Positions 1 through 5,739 of a DNA stretch of 6,401 nt are shown here, one piece after another. Positions within the stretch are counted from its first letter, which is position 1, and each line of letters starts with the position of its first letter. The stretch covers positions 1-6,401 of the forward strand of contig JAAYII010000394.1 of assembly GCA_012523535.1 (NCBI GenBank), written 5' to 3'. The notes beneath the pieces are model-generated. The model was not told the DNA's origin. It ran no database searches and saw only the letters and a program-made list of their open reading frames with translations. Origin of the DNA: Peptococcaceae bacterium (GTDB taxonomy: Bacteria; Bacillota; Desulfitobacteriia; Desulfitobacteriales; Syntrophobotulaceae). Position numbers and translations under genes: made by a program.

Positions 1-957
1 GCTATAACTTTTCTTTTATCTTTTCTGCTTACCAATATTATGGTTTCCCGCCAGTATTCCAAGATGATCGTTGCTCCTCTGTATAACCTGCAAAGAGCAG
101 CCGCTGAAATCAGTAAAGGCAATCTGGATTACCAGATAGCAGAAGAAGGAGATCAAGAAATTCAAGCCTTATGCCGCGACCTGGAATTTATGCGCCTTAA
201 GCTAAAAGAATCCATTCATACCCTACTAAAATATGAAGATAACAGAAAAATGCTGGTTTCAAGCATCTCCCACGATCTAAAAACGCCGGTGACAACCATT
301 AAGGGTTACGTCGAAGGAATTTTGGATGGTGTTGCCGATACACCGGAAAAAAAGGCCAAATATCTTCAGACTATTTATCTAAAAGCCGGACAAATTGATC
401 AAATGATAGATGATCTCCTCTTATACGCTAAATTGGATTTAAACCAATTGCCCTTTGATTTTGTCAAAACCGATATAGCTGCCTATATTCAAGAATTTTT
501 AAGCTACTGTGAAGCCGATTTAGAGAACAATAACATTAATATTACCTTTAGCAGTTCGTTGTCCCAGCCACGCTTTGTTCAACTGGACCGGGATAGAATG
601 AGAAGGGTTTTGAGCAATATTTTGGACAACAGCATTAAGTATATGAACAAGGATTACCGTGAAATTAAAGTTCTTTTAAGAGAGACCAACTCAAGCATTA
701 CACTTGAGATCCGCGACAACGGCACAGGTATGCGCAAGGAGGACATTCCCCATATTTTCGATCGCTTCTTTCGTGCCGATAGCTCCCGGGGAGAAATAAA
801 AGGCAGTGGCCTTGGTTTAACTATAGCAAAACAAATAGTAGAAGGACATCAAGGAAGAATATGGGCCGTATCTCATGGTACCGAAGGTACCAGCATATTG
901 ATTTCCCTGCCCAAAATAGGTGGAGGAACTAAAAATGAAAAAAATATTAATCATTGA
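1..957 (+). CDS. Sensor histidine kinase, 5' end outside the window
   Basis: This is the cytoplasmic part of a membrane-bound sensor kinase that autophosphorylates on histidine and passes the phosphate to the response regulator encoded next. The frame is open from base 1. The first 13 codons are hydrophobic (…TFLLSFLLTN) and look like the end of the last transmembrane helix, so the sensor domain lies upstream of the window. Counting from the ATG at 40, a HAMP linker spans about residues 5-60. The HisKA H-box SSISHDLKTP has its phospho-acceptor His at 78. The ATPase domain shows the N-box (LSNILDNSIKYM, 191-202), G1 (DNGTGM, 226-231), the F-box (FDRFFRAD, 240-247) and G2 (GSGLGL, 255-260). All catalytic boxes are intact. 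The stop is TGA at 955-957, inside the next gene. The stimulus cannot be judged because the sensor is missing. Confidence 0.95.
   Translation, partial: AITFLLSFLLTNIMVSRQYSKMIVAPLYNLQRAAAEISKGNLDYQIAEEGDQEIQALCRDLEFMRLKLKESIHTLLKYEDNRKMLVSSISHDLKTPVTTIKGYVEGILDGVADTPEKKAKYLQTIYLKAGQIDQMIDDLLLYAKLDLNQLPFDFVKTDIAAYIQEFLSYCEADLENNNINITFSSSLSQPRFVQLDRDRMRRVLSNILDNSIKYMNKDYREIKVLLRETNSSITLEIRDNGTGMRKEDIPHIFDRFFRADSSRGEIKGSGLGLTIAKQIVEGHQGRIWAVSHGTEGTSILISLPKIGGGTKNEKNINH
922..926 (+). promoter_or_regulatory. Ribosome binding site that fixes the response-regulator start
   Basis: GGAGG lies 8 bases before the ATG at 935, inside the 3' end of the kinase gene. An in-frame GTG at 920 overlaps this motif and has no site of its own, so the ATG is the better start. 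The canonical MKKILIIEDD N-terminus agrees. Confidence 0.8.
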
Positions 958-1633
958 AGACGATATCAGCATTGCCGAATTGCAAAAAGACTACTTGGAA
1001 GTAGCCGGATTTGAGGTACAAATTTGTACTGACGGTCAAGAAGGAGAACAAATCTTACGCCAAACGAAGTTTGATTTATTAATCCTGGATATTATGCTCC
1101 CAGGAAAAGATGGACTGCAAATCCTGCGCAGTCTGAAAGAAGATAAAGAAATTCCTGTCTTATTGGTTTCTGCCAAAAAAGAAGAAATTGACAAAATAAA
1201 AGGTTTTAGTCTGGGTGCTGACGATTATATTACAAAACCTTTTAGTCCCGGTGAATTAGTGGCCAGAGTAAAAGCTCATCTGGAAAACTATGAGCGTCTA
1301 AAAGAAAAATTCAGCCAACACGGGAAAAATAAGAATATACTTACTTTACGGGGCTTGAGAATCGACATTGATGCCAGACGTGTATACGTCAACAATCAAG
1401 AAATTATCTTGGCCCAAAAAGAATTTGATTTACTTTTATATTTAGCTTCCCACCCCAACAGGGTCTTTAGCAGAGATGAATTGTTCGAAAAAATTTGGGG
1501 ACTGGATTCTTTGGGAGATACTTCCACAGTAACAGTACATATAGCAAGGATACGGGAAAAAATTGAAAGCAACTCTTTAAATCCGCAATATATAGAGACC
1601 GTTTGGGGAGCCGGATACAGATTTAAAGTATAA
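935..1633 (+). CDS. OmpR/PhoB-family response regulator
   Basis: A 232-residue DNA-binding response regulator, the presumed partner of the upstream kinase. The receiver domain (about 1-115) has the acidic pair D9/D10, the phospho-acceptor D52 in LLILDIMLPGKDG, the switch residue S79 (in VSA) and the conserved K101 in YITKPF. The C-terminal winged-helix domain (about 135-232) shows the family pattern FDLLLYLASHPNRVFSRDELFEKIWG, TVTVHIARIREKIE and the closing VWGAGYRFKV. Its length is normal for the family. The start overlaps the kinase stop by 23 bases, so the two proteins are probably made by translational coupling. The kinase-then-regulator order is the reverse of the commoner one. Target genes are unknown. 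The stop is TAA, followed by a hairpin terminator. Confidence 0.96.
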   Translation: MKKILIIEDDISIAELQKDYLEVAGFEVQICTDGQEGEQILRQTKFDLLILDIMLPGKDGLQILRSLKEDKEIPVLLVSAKKEEIDKIKGFSLGADDYITKPFSPGELVARVKAHLENYERLKEKFSQHGKNKNILTLRGLRIDIDARRVYVNNQEIILAQKEFDLLLYLASHPNRVFSRDELFEKIWGLDSLGDTSTVTVHIARIREKIESNSLNPQYIETVWGAGYRFKV

Positions 1634-1674
1634 ATTTCAGCACCATTCGCCAAATATTATATATTTTCCAAAGC

Positions 1675-1707
1675 GTCGATTATCTTTTGGCAATAATCGA
1701 CTTTTTT
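1675..1707 (+). terminator. Rho-independent terminator after the two-component operon
   Basis: A perfect 9-bp stem, GTCGATTAT (1675-1683) with ATAATCGAC (1693-1701), has a 9-base loop and is followed by six T (1702-1707). It lies 41 bases after the response-regulator stop. Confidence 0.85.
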
Positions 1708-1714
1708 CATGTAT

Positions 1715-1728
1715 ATTTTCATGAAAAT
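1715..1728. repeat. Perfect 14-bp palindrome, possible operator
   Basis: ATTTTCATGAAAAT is a perfect palindrome centred on CATG. It lies between the terminator of the two-component operon and the -35 box of the next promoter. It could bind a dimeric regulator, but it is AT-rich and nothing in the window proves a role. Confidence 0.35.
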
Positions 1729-1755
1729 TTCCATTCGTATCATACAGCAAAACTA

Positions 1756-1784
1756 TTGCAATCCGAAGATTTACATTTTATAAT
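1756..1784 (+). promoter_or_regulatory. Sigma-A promoter of the Phd/YefM-like gene
   Basis: TTGCAA (-35, 1756-1761) and the consensus TATAAT (-10, 1779-1784) are separated by 17 bases. Transcription should start near 1791 and leave a leader of about 65 bases before the ATG at 1856. Confidence 0.75.
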
Positions 1785-1790
1785 GCTGAT

Positions 1791-1800
1791 AGTAATTACT
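1791..1800. promoter_or_regulatory. Candidate autoregulatory operator at the transcription start
   Basis: AGTAATTACT is a perfect 10-bp palindrome at the expected +1 of the promoter above. Phd/YefM proteins are known to repress their own promoters through short palindromes, so this is a reasonable operator candidate. The assignment is an inference. Confidence 0.35.
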
Positions 1801-1855
1801 TGATTTTTTATGCAGGTTATAATTTATATACTGCTTGCAGTTACAGGAGGTTGGA

Positions 1856-2194
1856 ATGGACCTTCGTAGCGTATTTGATTGCATGATTTCGGTTTCAGAA
1901 TTAGGCAGGGGACAAGCTTCCAAAGTTATTCAGGCGGTGGAAGATCAAGGAACCCCATATATAGTGATTAAAAATAACAAGCCCCAAGCTGTCATTGTTT
2001 CTGTCAATGAATATGTTGAACTCTTGAAAGCTAAGGATATGTTAAATTCACTACAGCCCCCTGTCGGCAGAGAATTATACAACAGTTTGCCGGTTCACAA
2101 CAGTTCTTCCCCCGGTCCCGGTTATACTCGCCAGAAATCTGGTTCTTTAACAGCAGATGAAATCAGTATTTTCCTTAATGAGGAAAACGATTGA
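1856..2194 (+). CDS. Phd/YefM-family antitoxin-like protein, no toxin neighbour
   Basis: A 112-residue protein. The ATG at 1856 follows a full AGGAGG (1845-1850) at 5 bases; an in-frame TTG at 1835 lies upstream of that site and is unlikely. Residues 11-58 show the Phd/YefM fold signature: ISVSELGRGQASKVIQAV, then PYIVIKNNKPQAVIV and SVNEYVELL, the N-terminal DNA-binding and dimerisation part of type II antitoxins. A flexible Ser/Pro/Gly-rich linker (about 68-97) and a short acidic helix (TADEISIFLNEEND, 99-112) follow. In a normal pair the C-terminal segment wraps the toxin, but no RelE, Doc or other toxin ORF is seen on either side, and the gene is closed by its own terminator. It may be a solitary transcriptional regulator or what remains of a toxin-antitoxin pair. 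The family call is firm; the function is not known. Confidence 0.85.
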   Translation: MDLRSVFDCMISVSELGRGQASKVIQAVEDQGTPYIVIKNNKPQAVIVSVNEYVELLKAKDMLNSLQPPVGRELYNSLPVHNSSSPGPGYTRQKSGSLTADEISIFLNEEND

Positions 2195-2229
2195 TATTTC
2201 ATTATGTTAATAGATTCTTCTTTCCTTAT

Positions 2230-2256
2230 AAACTATCATTTTATTGATAGTTTTTT
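2230..2256 (+). terminator. Rho-independent terminator after the Phd/YefM-like gene
   Basis: A 9-bp AT-rich stem, AAACTATCA (2230-2238) with TGATAGTTT (2245-2253), has a 6-base loop and a T-run through 2256. It separates the antitoxin-like gene from the iorAB promoter. Confidence 0.75.
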
Positions 2257-2281
2257 GTTATGTTCAACAGTGGACAAATTG

Positions 2282-2315
2282 CAGATTCAAACCGGATCGG
2301 ATTGGGCTTGAACTG
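2282..2315. promoter_or_regulatory. Imperfect dyad over the iorAB -35 box
   Basis: CAG-A-TTCAA (2282-2290) mirrors TTGAA-CTG (2308-2315), with short CC/GG extensions inward. The right arm contains the -35 box of the iorAB promoter, so a protein bound here would block RNA polymerase. No regulator is identified, and the dyad is imperfect. Confidence 0.3.
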
Positions 2316-2337
2316 TTTTCCTTATCCATAATATAAT
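2308..2337 (+). promoter_or_regulatory. Sigma-A promoter of iorAB
   Basis: TTGAAC (-35, 2308-2313) and TATAAT (-10, 2332-2337) are 18 bases apart. The expected start near 2344 gives a leader of about 33 bases. The ribosome site GAAAGG (2357-2362) is modest and sits 14 bases before the ATG at 2377, longer than usual. Confidence 0.65.
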
Positions 2338-2376
2338 TATCGAAGATGTTCAATTAGAAAGGATGCCTCTATACTT

Positions 2377-4143
2377 ATGAAAAAACTTCTTACAGGAAAT
2401 GAAGCGATAGCTCGCGGCGCTTGGGAAGCGGGTGTTAAAGTCTGTACCGCATATCCCGGAACACCTAGTACGGAGATTACAGAAAACGCTGCCAGCTATA
2501 GTGAGATGTACGCCGAATGGTCACCTAACGAAAAAGTTGCCCTGGAAGTAGGATTAGGTGCGGCAATAATCGGCGGTAGAGCCTTAGTCGCTATGAAACA
2601 TGTAGGAGTAAATGTGGCGGCCGATCCGCTATTTACTCTGGCTTATACGGGTATCAATGCCGGTTTGGTGCTTGTCTCAGCTGATGATCCGGGTATGCAC
2701 AGTTCCCAAAATGAACAGGATAACCGTAACTTTGGTAAAGCAGCCAAAATTCCTGTTCTGGAACCCTCTGACAGCCAGGAAGCAAAAGAATTTACCAAAA
2801 TCGCTTTTGAGCTGAGTGAAGCCTTTGATACCCCTGTTATGCTGAGGACAACCACCCGGGTTGCTCATTCCCAATCCCTGGTTGAACTTGAACCGCGCCA
2901 GGAAATCCCGTTAAAAAACTATGAAAAGAATATTCAAAAATATGTCATGATGCCCGGCTTTGCCCGTCCGCGCCATGTTGCGGTAGAAGCCAGATTGGAA
3001 AAACTCATGGAATATGCTGAGACTTGTTCACTCAATCGTATGGAATTAAGGCAGCGCCAACTTGGCATAATAGCCAGCGGTGCTGTTTATCAATATGTGA
3101 GAGAGGTTCTACCCAATGCTTCTACCCTGAAATTGGGCATGACGTATCCTTTGCCTAGAAAGCTCATAGAAGAGTTTGCCGGCCAAGTGGAAAATCTTTA
3201 CGTAATTGAGGAGTTAGACCCTTTTATTGAAGACCAGCTAAAAGCATGGGGAATAAAAGTTCATGGGAAAGACACTTTTCCCCTGGTTGGAGAAATCTTG
3301 CCGGAAATCATTCAGGAAAAGCTCGGATCCACTTATGGCCAGAATAAAAACGAACCTGAAAATACCGAATCAAGTGATAATTTTCTCCATATTCCTGTCC
3401 GGCCGCCCGTAATGTGCCCGGGCTGCCCCCACCGCGGGTTGTTTTATATTTTGAATAAATTAAAATTAACTGTCACCGGCGATATTGGATGTTATACCCT
3501 GGGAGCCCAAGCTCCGCACCATGCCATGGATACGACAATATGCATGGGCGCCAGTATCGGAGCGGCAATTGGCATGGAAAAGGCTCGAGGTAAAGAATTT
3601 GCTCGCAAATTGGTTGCAGTCATCGGTGACTCTACCTTTATTCATTCCGGAATTACCGGCTTGATAGACGCCGTTTACAACAAAGCCACAACCACCGTTA
3701 TTATCCTTGACAACCGCACTACAGCCATGACCGGCCATCAAAACAATCCACTGAACGGTCGAACGATTAAAGGAGAGGCAACTAAAGAAGTAAATCTTCC
3801 TCTATTGGCAAAAGCGGTGGGAGTTGATAGAGTTGTTGAAGTAGATCCTTTTAACTTAACTGAACTGGAAACAATAATTAAACAAGAGTAGGCTGCCGAA
3901 GAGCCGTCAGTTATTAATTGCAAACGCCCATGCGCACTGCTGGCTAAAAATCCGGATAAGCCGTGCCATGTGATACCTGAAATGTGTATAGGCTGTCTAC
4001 GCTGTATGAAATTGGGATGTCCTTGCATTATAAAAGTGGATAAAAAAGTTAGAATCAACGCAACGCAATGTGTAGGCTGCAACCTCTGTGCCTCTGTTTG
4101 CCCCAACGGCGCTATTGGAAAGGAAGGTAATGCCAATGAATGA
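2377..4143 (+). CDS. iorA: Indolepyruvate:ferredoxin oxidoreductase alpha subunit, interrupted by an in-frame TAG
   Basis: This is the catalytic subunit of the enzyme converting indolepyruvate (and related aryl pyruvates) plus CoA to aryl-acetyl-CoA and CO2, reducing ferredoxin. The N-terminal pyrimidine-binding region starts TGNEAIARGAWEAG and has AYPGTPSTEITE (25-36). The thiamine diphosphate domain begins at CPGCPHRG (347-354), continues with GDIGCYTLG (368-376) and carries the cofactor and metal motif GDST (418-421) to DNRTTAMTGHQ (445-455). Codon 505 is TAG (3889-3891). The same frame then runs 83 codons (506-588) to TGA 4141-4143, giving the usual EEPSVI…RPCALL stretch and a ferredoxin domain with cysteines 537/540/543/548 and 565/568/571/575. 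The 588-residue product matches normal IorA architecture. Stopping at TAG would leave 504 residues with no Fe-S clusters. Whether TAG is decoded (for example as pyrrolysine), leaky, a mutation or an error cannot be decided here. A conservative annotator would end the CDS at 3891 or call a pseudogene. Confidence 0.9.
3889..3891 (+). other. In-frame amber (TAG) codon inside iorA
   Basis: The codon follows …TIIKQE and precedes AAEEPSVINCKRPCALL. Both sides are recognisable IorA sequence in one frame, so no insertion or deletion is involved. In relatives this linker position is usually an ordinary residue (recalled from the family, not aligned here). A single base change from TTG, AAG, CAG or TGG would create it, and pyrrolysine decoding would also explain it. 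Confidence 0.9.
3892..4143 (+). other. iorA segment after the TAG: 2x[4Fe-4S] ferredoxin domain
   Basis: These 83 codons are in the iorA frame. They contain CIGCLRCMKLGCP (cluster 1) and CVGCNLCASVCP (cluster 2), with an extra Cys directly after the first CP. All cluster ligands are present and there is no further stop or frameshift before the TGA. The first in-frame ATG (3982) is immediately before the first cysteine motif and has no ribosome binding site, so independent translation as a small ferredoxin is unlikely. In IorA this domain carries electrons from the thiamine site to external ferredoxin. Confidence 0.85.
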
Positions 4144-4729
4144 AACAAAAAATATATTAATTGTCGGTGTGGGAGGACAGGGAACAATTCTTGCCAGTAG
4201 GGTGTTGTCCACCGTACTTCAAAAGATAGGACTTGACGTTAAAGTATCAGAGATTCACGGCATGTCCCAGCGGGGGGGAAGCGTAGTAACCCAGGTAAGA
4301 TACGGTCAAAGTGTTTCTTCTCCGATAATACCCAAAGGACAAGCCGATATAATCTTGGCCTTTGAAAAGCTGGAAGCCTTGAGATGGCTGCCGACTCTAA
4401 AAAAAGAGGGAATAATTCTGATTAATGACCAGCGTATCGATCCCATGCCGGTAATTATAGGTGCTGCTGAATATCCTGAGGCATTAGATTATATTCGCAG
4501 CAAAGTCAAAAATGTTTTAGTAATAAATGCTTTGGCTGCAGCACAGGAAGCCGGCAACGCCAAAGCCGTTAATATTGTCCTGCTTGGTTTGCTTGCCAGG
4601 CATATGAACATTGATCATAGTTTATGGTTGGAAACCATTGAAGAAACCGTCCCCGCCAAGTTCTTGCAAGTTAATTTAAAAGCCTTTGAGGCCGGTTATA
4701 ATACGGCCGAAAATATAGCTAATATCTAA
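4136..4729 (+). CDS. iorB: Indolepyruvate:ferredoxin oxidoreductase beta subunit
   Basis: A 197-residue partner subunit of IorA, belonging to the pyruvate:ferredoxin oxidoreductase gamma-type domain family. Visible signatures are NILIVGVGGQGTILASRVL (6-24), a nucleotide-fold-like glycine motif, and SEIHGMSQRGGSVVTQVR (38-55), the hallmark of this family. The domain runs the full length, as expected for a free-standing IorB. The ATG at 4136 is preferred because AGGAAGG (4121-4127) sits 8 bases upstream. An ATG two codons earlier (4130) is only 2 bases from that motif, and the longer frame open from 4088 lacks a site. The start overlaps the readthrough end of iorA by 8 bases, the normal coupled arrangement for iorAB. 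The stop is TAA, followed by a terminator. A run of seven G (4272-4278) lies in the conserved QRGGS codons but the frame is intact. Confidence 0.95.
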   Translation: MNETKNILIVGVGGQGTILASRVLSTVLQKIGLDVKVSEIHGMSQRGGSVVTQVRYGQSVSSPIIPKGQADIILAFEKLEALRWLPTLKKEGIILINDQRIDPMPVIIGAAEYPEALDYIRSKVKNVLVINALAAAQEAGNAKAVNIVLLGLLARHMNIDHSLWLETIEETVPAKFLQVNLKAFEAGYNTAENIANI

Positions 4730-4761
4730 ATGAAAATAAAAACAAGTTTTTTGCCCGCTAT

Positions 4762-4796
4762 AGACTGTTGACAAAACATTGCCAGCGGTCTTTTTT
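4762..4796 (+). terminator. Rho-independent terminator after iorAB
   Basis: AGACTGTTG (4762-4770) pairs with CAGCGGTCT (4783-4791) over 9 bp, including two G-T pairs, with a 12-base loop. A run of six T (4791-4796) follows. It lies 32 bases after the iorB stop and faces the convergent methyltransferase gene. Confidence 0.7.
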
Positions 4797-4822
4797 ATTT
4801 CTTAAAAAGGTAAATGCCAATG

Positions 4823-5491
4823 TCAGTTTTGCATTCGGGTTTTATTTTTTACTCCTGGCAATAAAGGCACAAACCGGCAGTAGTCATGCCAGGTTTTTTG
4901 ATAAGTGATTTTCTCCCCCGCCTTTTTTTTTTGAATTACACATAAACGACATATCCCAATTTCAGTATTTAAAGGCACTACCAGTCTTCCTTGGTCTGCT
5001 AATTGGTCCAACCAAGCTTCTTCAATTTTTGGGGCGCCAGCAGTTACTATAATTCCTTGGTAAGGAGAGTTATCCGGATAACCGTTTCTTCCGTCCCCTA
5101 TAATACTTAAGATATTGTATGACAGTTGCCGGAGTACTTCCCTGGCCCTTAGGGCCAGTGTTTCTATTCTCTCCACGGTTGTAACTTGCATCCCCATTTC
5201 CGCCAATATAGCCGCCTGATATCCTGATCCCGTCCCAATTTCCAACACCTTATCCCCTTCTTTTAACGCCAGCAGTTCAGTCATTTTGGCTACGATAAAC
5301 GGTTGAGAGATGGTTTGTTCCTCTCCAATGGCTAAGGGAATATCTTCATAACTATATTTTTGCAGGCCGGGAGGAATAAAATAATGCCTGGGTATGGCCT
5401 TCATTGCTTCCAAGATACGCCTATCGGTTATTCCTTGTGGAGCAACCCTCTTTTCTATCAAAAATTCGGCCAACTCTTGCCAATTGTCCAA
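4823..5491 (-). CDS. pcm: Protein-L-isoaspartate O-methyltransferase
   Basis: A 222-residue cytoplasmic repair enzyme that transfers a methyl group from S-adenosylmethionine to isoaspartyl residues in aged proteins. It contains the family motif EEQTISQPFIVAKM (57-70), the SAM-binding motif I VLEIGTGSGYQAA (82-94), the acidic residue E107 at the end of strand 2 (VTTVERIE), GDGRNGYPDNSPYQGIIVTAGAP split around 132-154, LVVPL (170-174), and the usual FVPLLPG near the C-terminus. Length is normal. The start is TTG at 5491-5489, supported by AAAGGAG 9 bases upstream; no better in-frame ATG precedes the conserved region. It is convergent with iorAB and divergent from the next gene, so it is probably a single-gene unit. 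Ten consecutive A on the coding strand (4932-4923) encode part of QKKK near the C-terminus. The stop is TGA. Confidence 0.95.
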   Translation of the reverse strand: MDNWQELAEFLIEKRVAPQGITDRRILEAMKAIPRHYFIPPGLQKYSYEDIPLAIGEEQTISQPFIVAKMTELLALKEGDKVLEIGTGSGYQAAILAEMGMQVTTVERIETLALRAREVLRQLSYNILSIIGDGRNGYPDNSPYQGIIVTAGAPKIEEAWLDQLADQGRLVVPLNTEIGICRLCVIQKKKAGEKITYQKTWHDYCRFVPLLPGVKNKTRMQN

Positions 5492-5500
5492 AGTTTTTCA

Positions 5501-5507
5501 CTCCTTT
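5501..5507 (-). promoter_or_regulatory. Ribosome binding site supporting the TTG start of pcm
   Basis: AAAGGAG on the minus strand ends 9 bases before the TTG at 5491. It is the only good site near the N-terminus of this gene and decides the non-ATG start. Confidence 0.75.
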
Positions 5508-5598
5508 TTCTTTATTTACCATACTTAATATTCTTAATTATTTCTGTTTATTGTTTACTTATTGGAATCATTTTCGCCAAAACATTTTTTTTCCGAAT

Positions 5599-5628
5599 AT
5601 TTATGTATAATATAATTTATGTATAATA
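5599..5628. repeat. Direct repeat of 14 bp in the divergent spacer
   Basis: ATTTATGTATAATA occurs at 5599-5612 and again at 5615-5628, a period of 16 bases. Each copy contains TATAAT on the plus strand, but no good -35 box lies 16-18 bases upstream of either. The rest of the 248-base spacer (5492-5739) is AT-rich, and I see no further gene or RNA in it. Confidence 0.6.
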
Positions 5629-5739
5629 ATATTCATAGTCGTTTTTTTGGTTTAAGCTCTAATCTTAGTCAGATCAAAATGGAGAAATAGATATTTAGGA
5701 TATAAAATATTTAAACTATTTGCAAAGTTGGAATTTACA

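Noticed and set aside
3902..3945. Possible hairpin just after the iorA TAG (AGCC..CAG at 3902-3910 facing CTG..GGCT at 3937-3945), as a recoding element
   Set aside because: Only 4+3 pairs separated by a 2x2 internal loop around a 26-base loop; too weak to call a recoding signal by eye. Bacterial pyrrolysine decoding does not require such an element.
4088..4135. N-terminal extension of IorB from the ATG at 4088
   Set aside because: This stretch overlaps the cysteine-rich coding of the IorA tail in another frame and has no ribosome site. The family N-terminus begins just before NILIVGVGGQGT.
3982..4143. Separate small ferredoxin gene starting at the ATG before the first cysteine motif
   Set aside because: No ribosome binding site, and the start would trim the domain at its first cluster. 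The segment reads as the natural IorA C-terminus.
3466..4212. Minus-strand open frames of 71-149 codons across iorA/iorB
   Set aside because: They lie opposite well-supported conserved genes, show no recognisable domain, and are antisense shadows.
4272..4278. G7 run in iorB as a frameshift
   Set aside because: The frame is continuous and encodes the conserved QRGGS motif, so there is no lesion.
4804..4836. Minus-strand terminator for pcm (GAATGC facing GCATTT, followed by TTTTT)
   Set aside because: A 6-pair stem including a G-T pair with a 13-base loop, a 3-base gap before only five T, and overlap with the gene's own 3' end; too weak to annotate.
5575..5580. Minus-strand TTGGCG as a -35 box for pcm
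   Set aside because: The hexamer 17 bases downstream (TAAACA) matches the -10 consensus at only three positions. No convincing promoter could be fixed in this AT-rich spacer.
5360..5626. Plus-strand open frames of 68-88 codons over the 5' end of pcm and its spacer
   Set aside because: They are antisense to conserved Pcm coding, end in AT-rich spacer, and lack ribosome sites. Their hydrophobic look comes from T-rich sequence.
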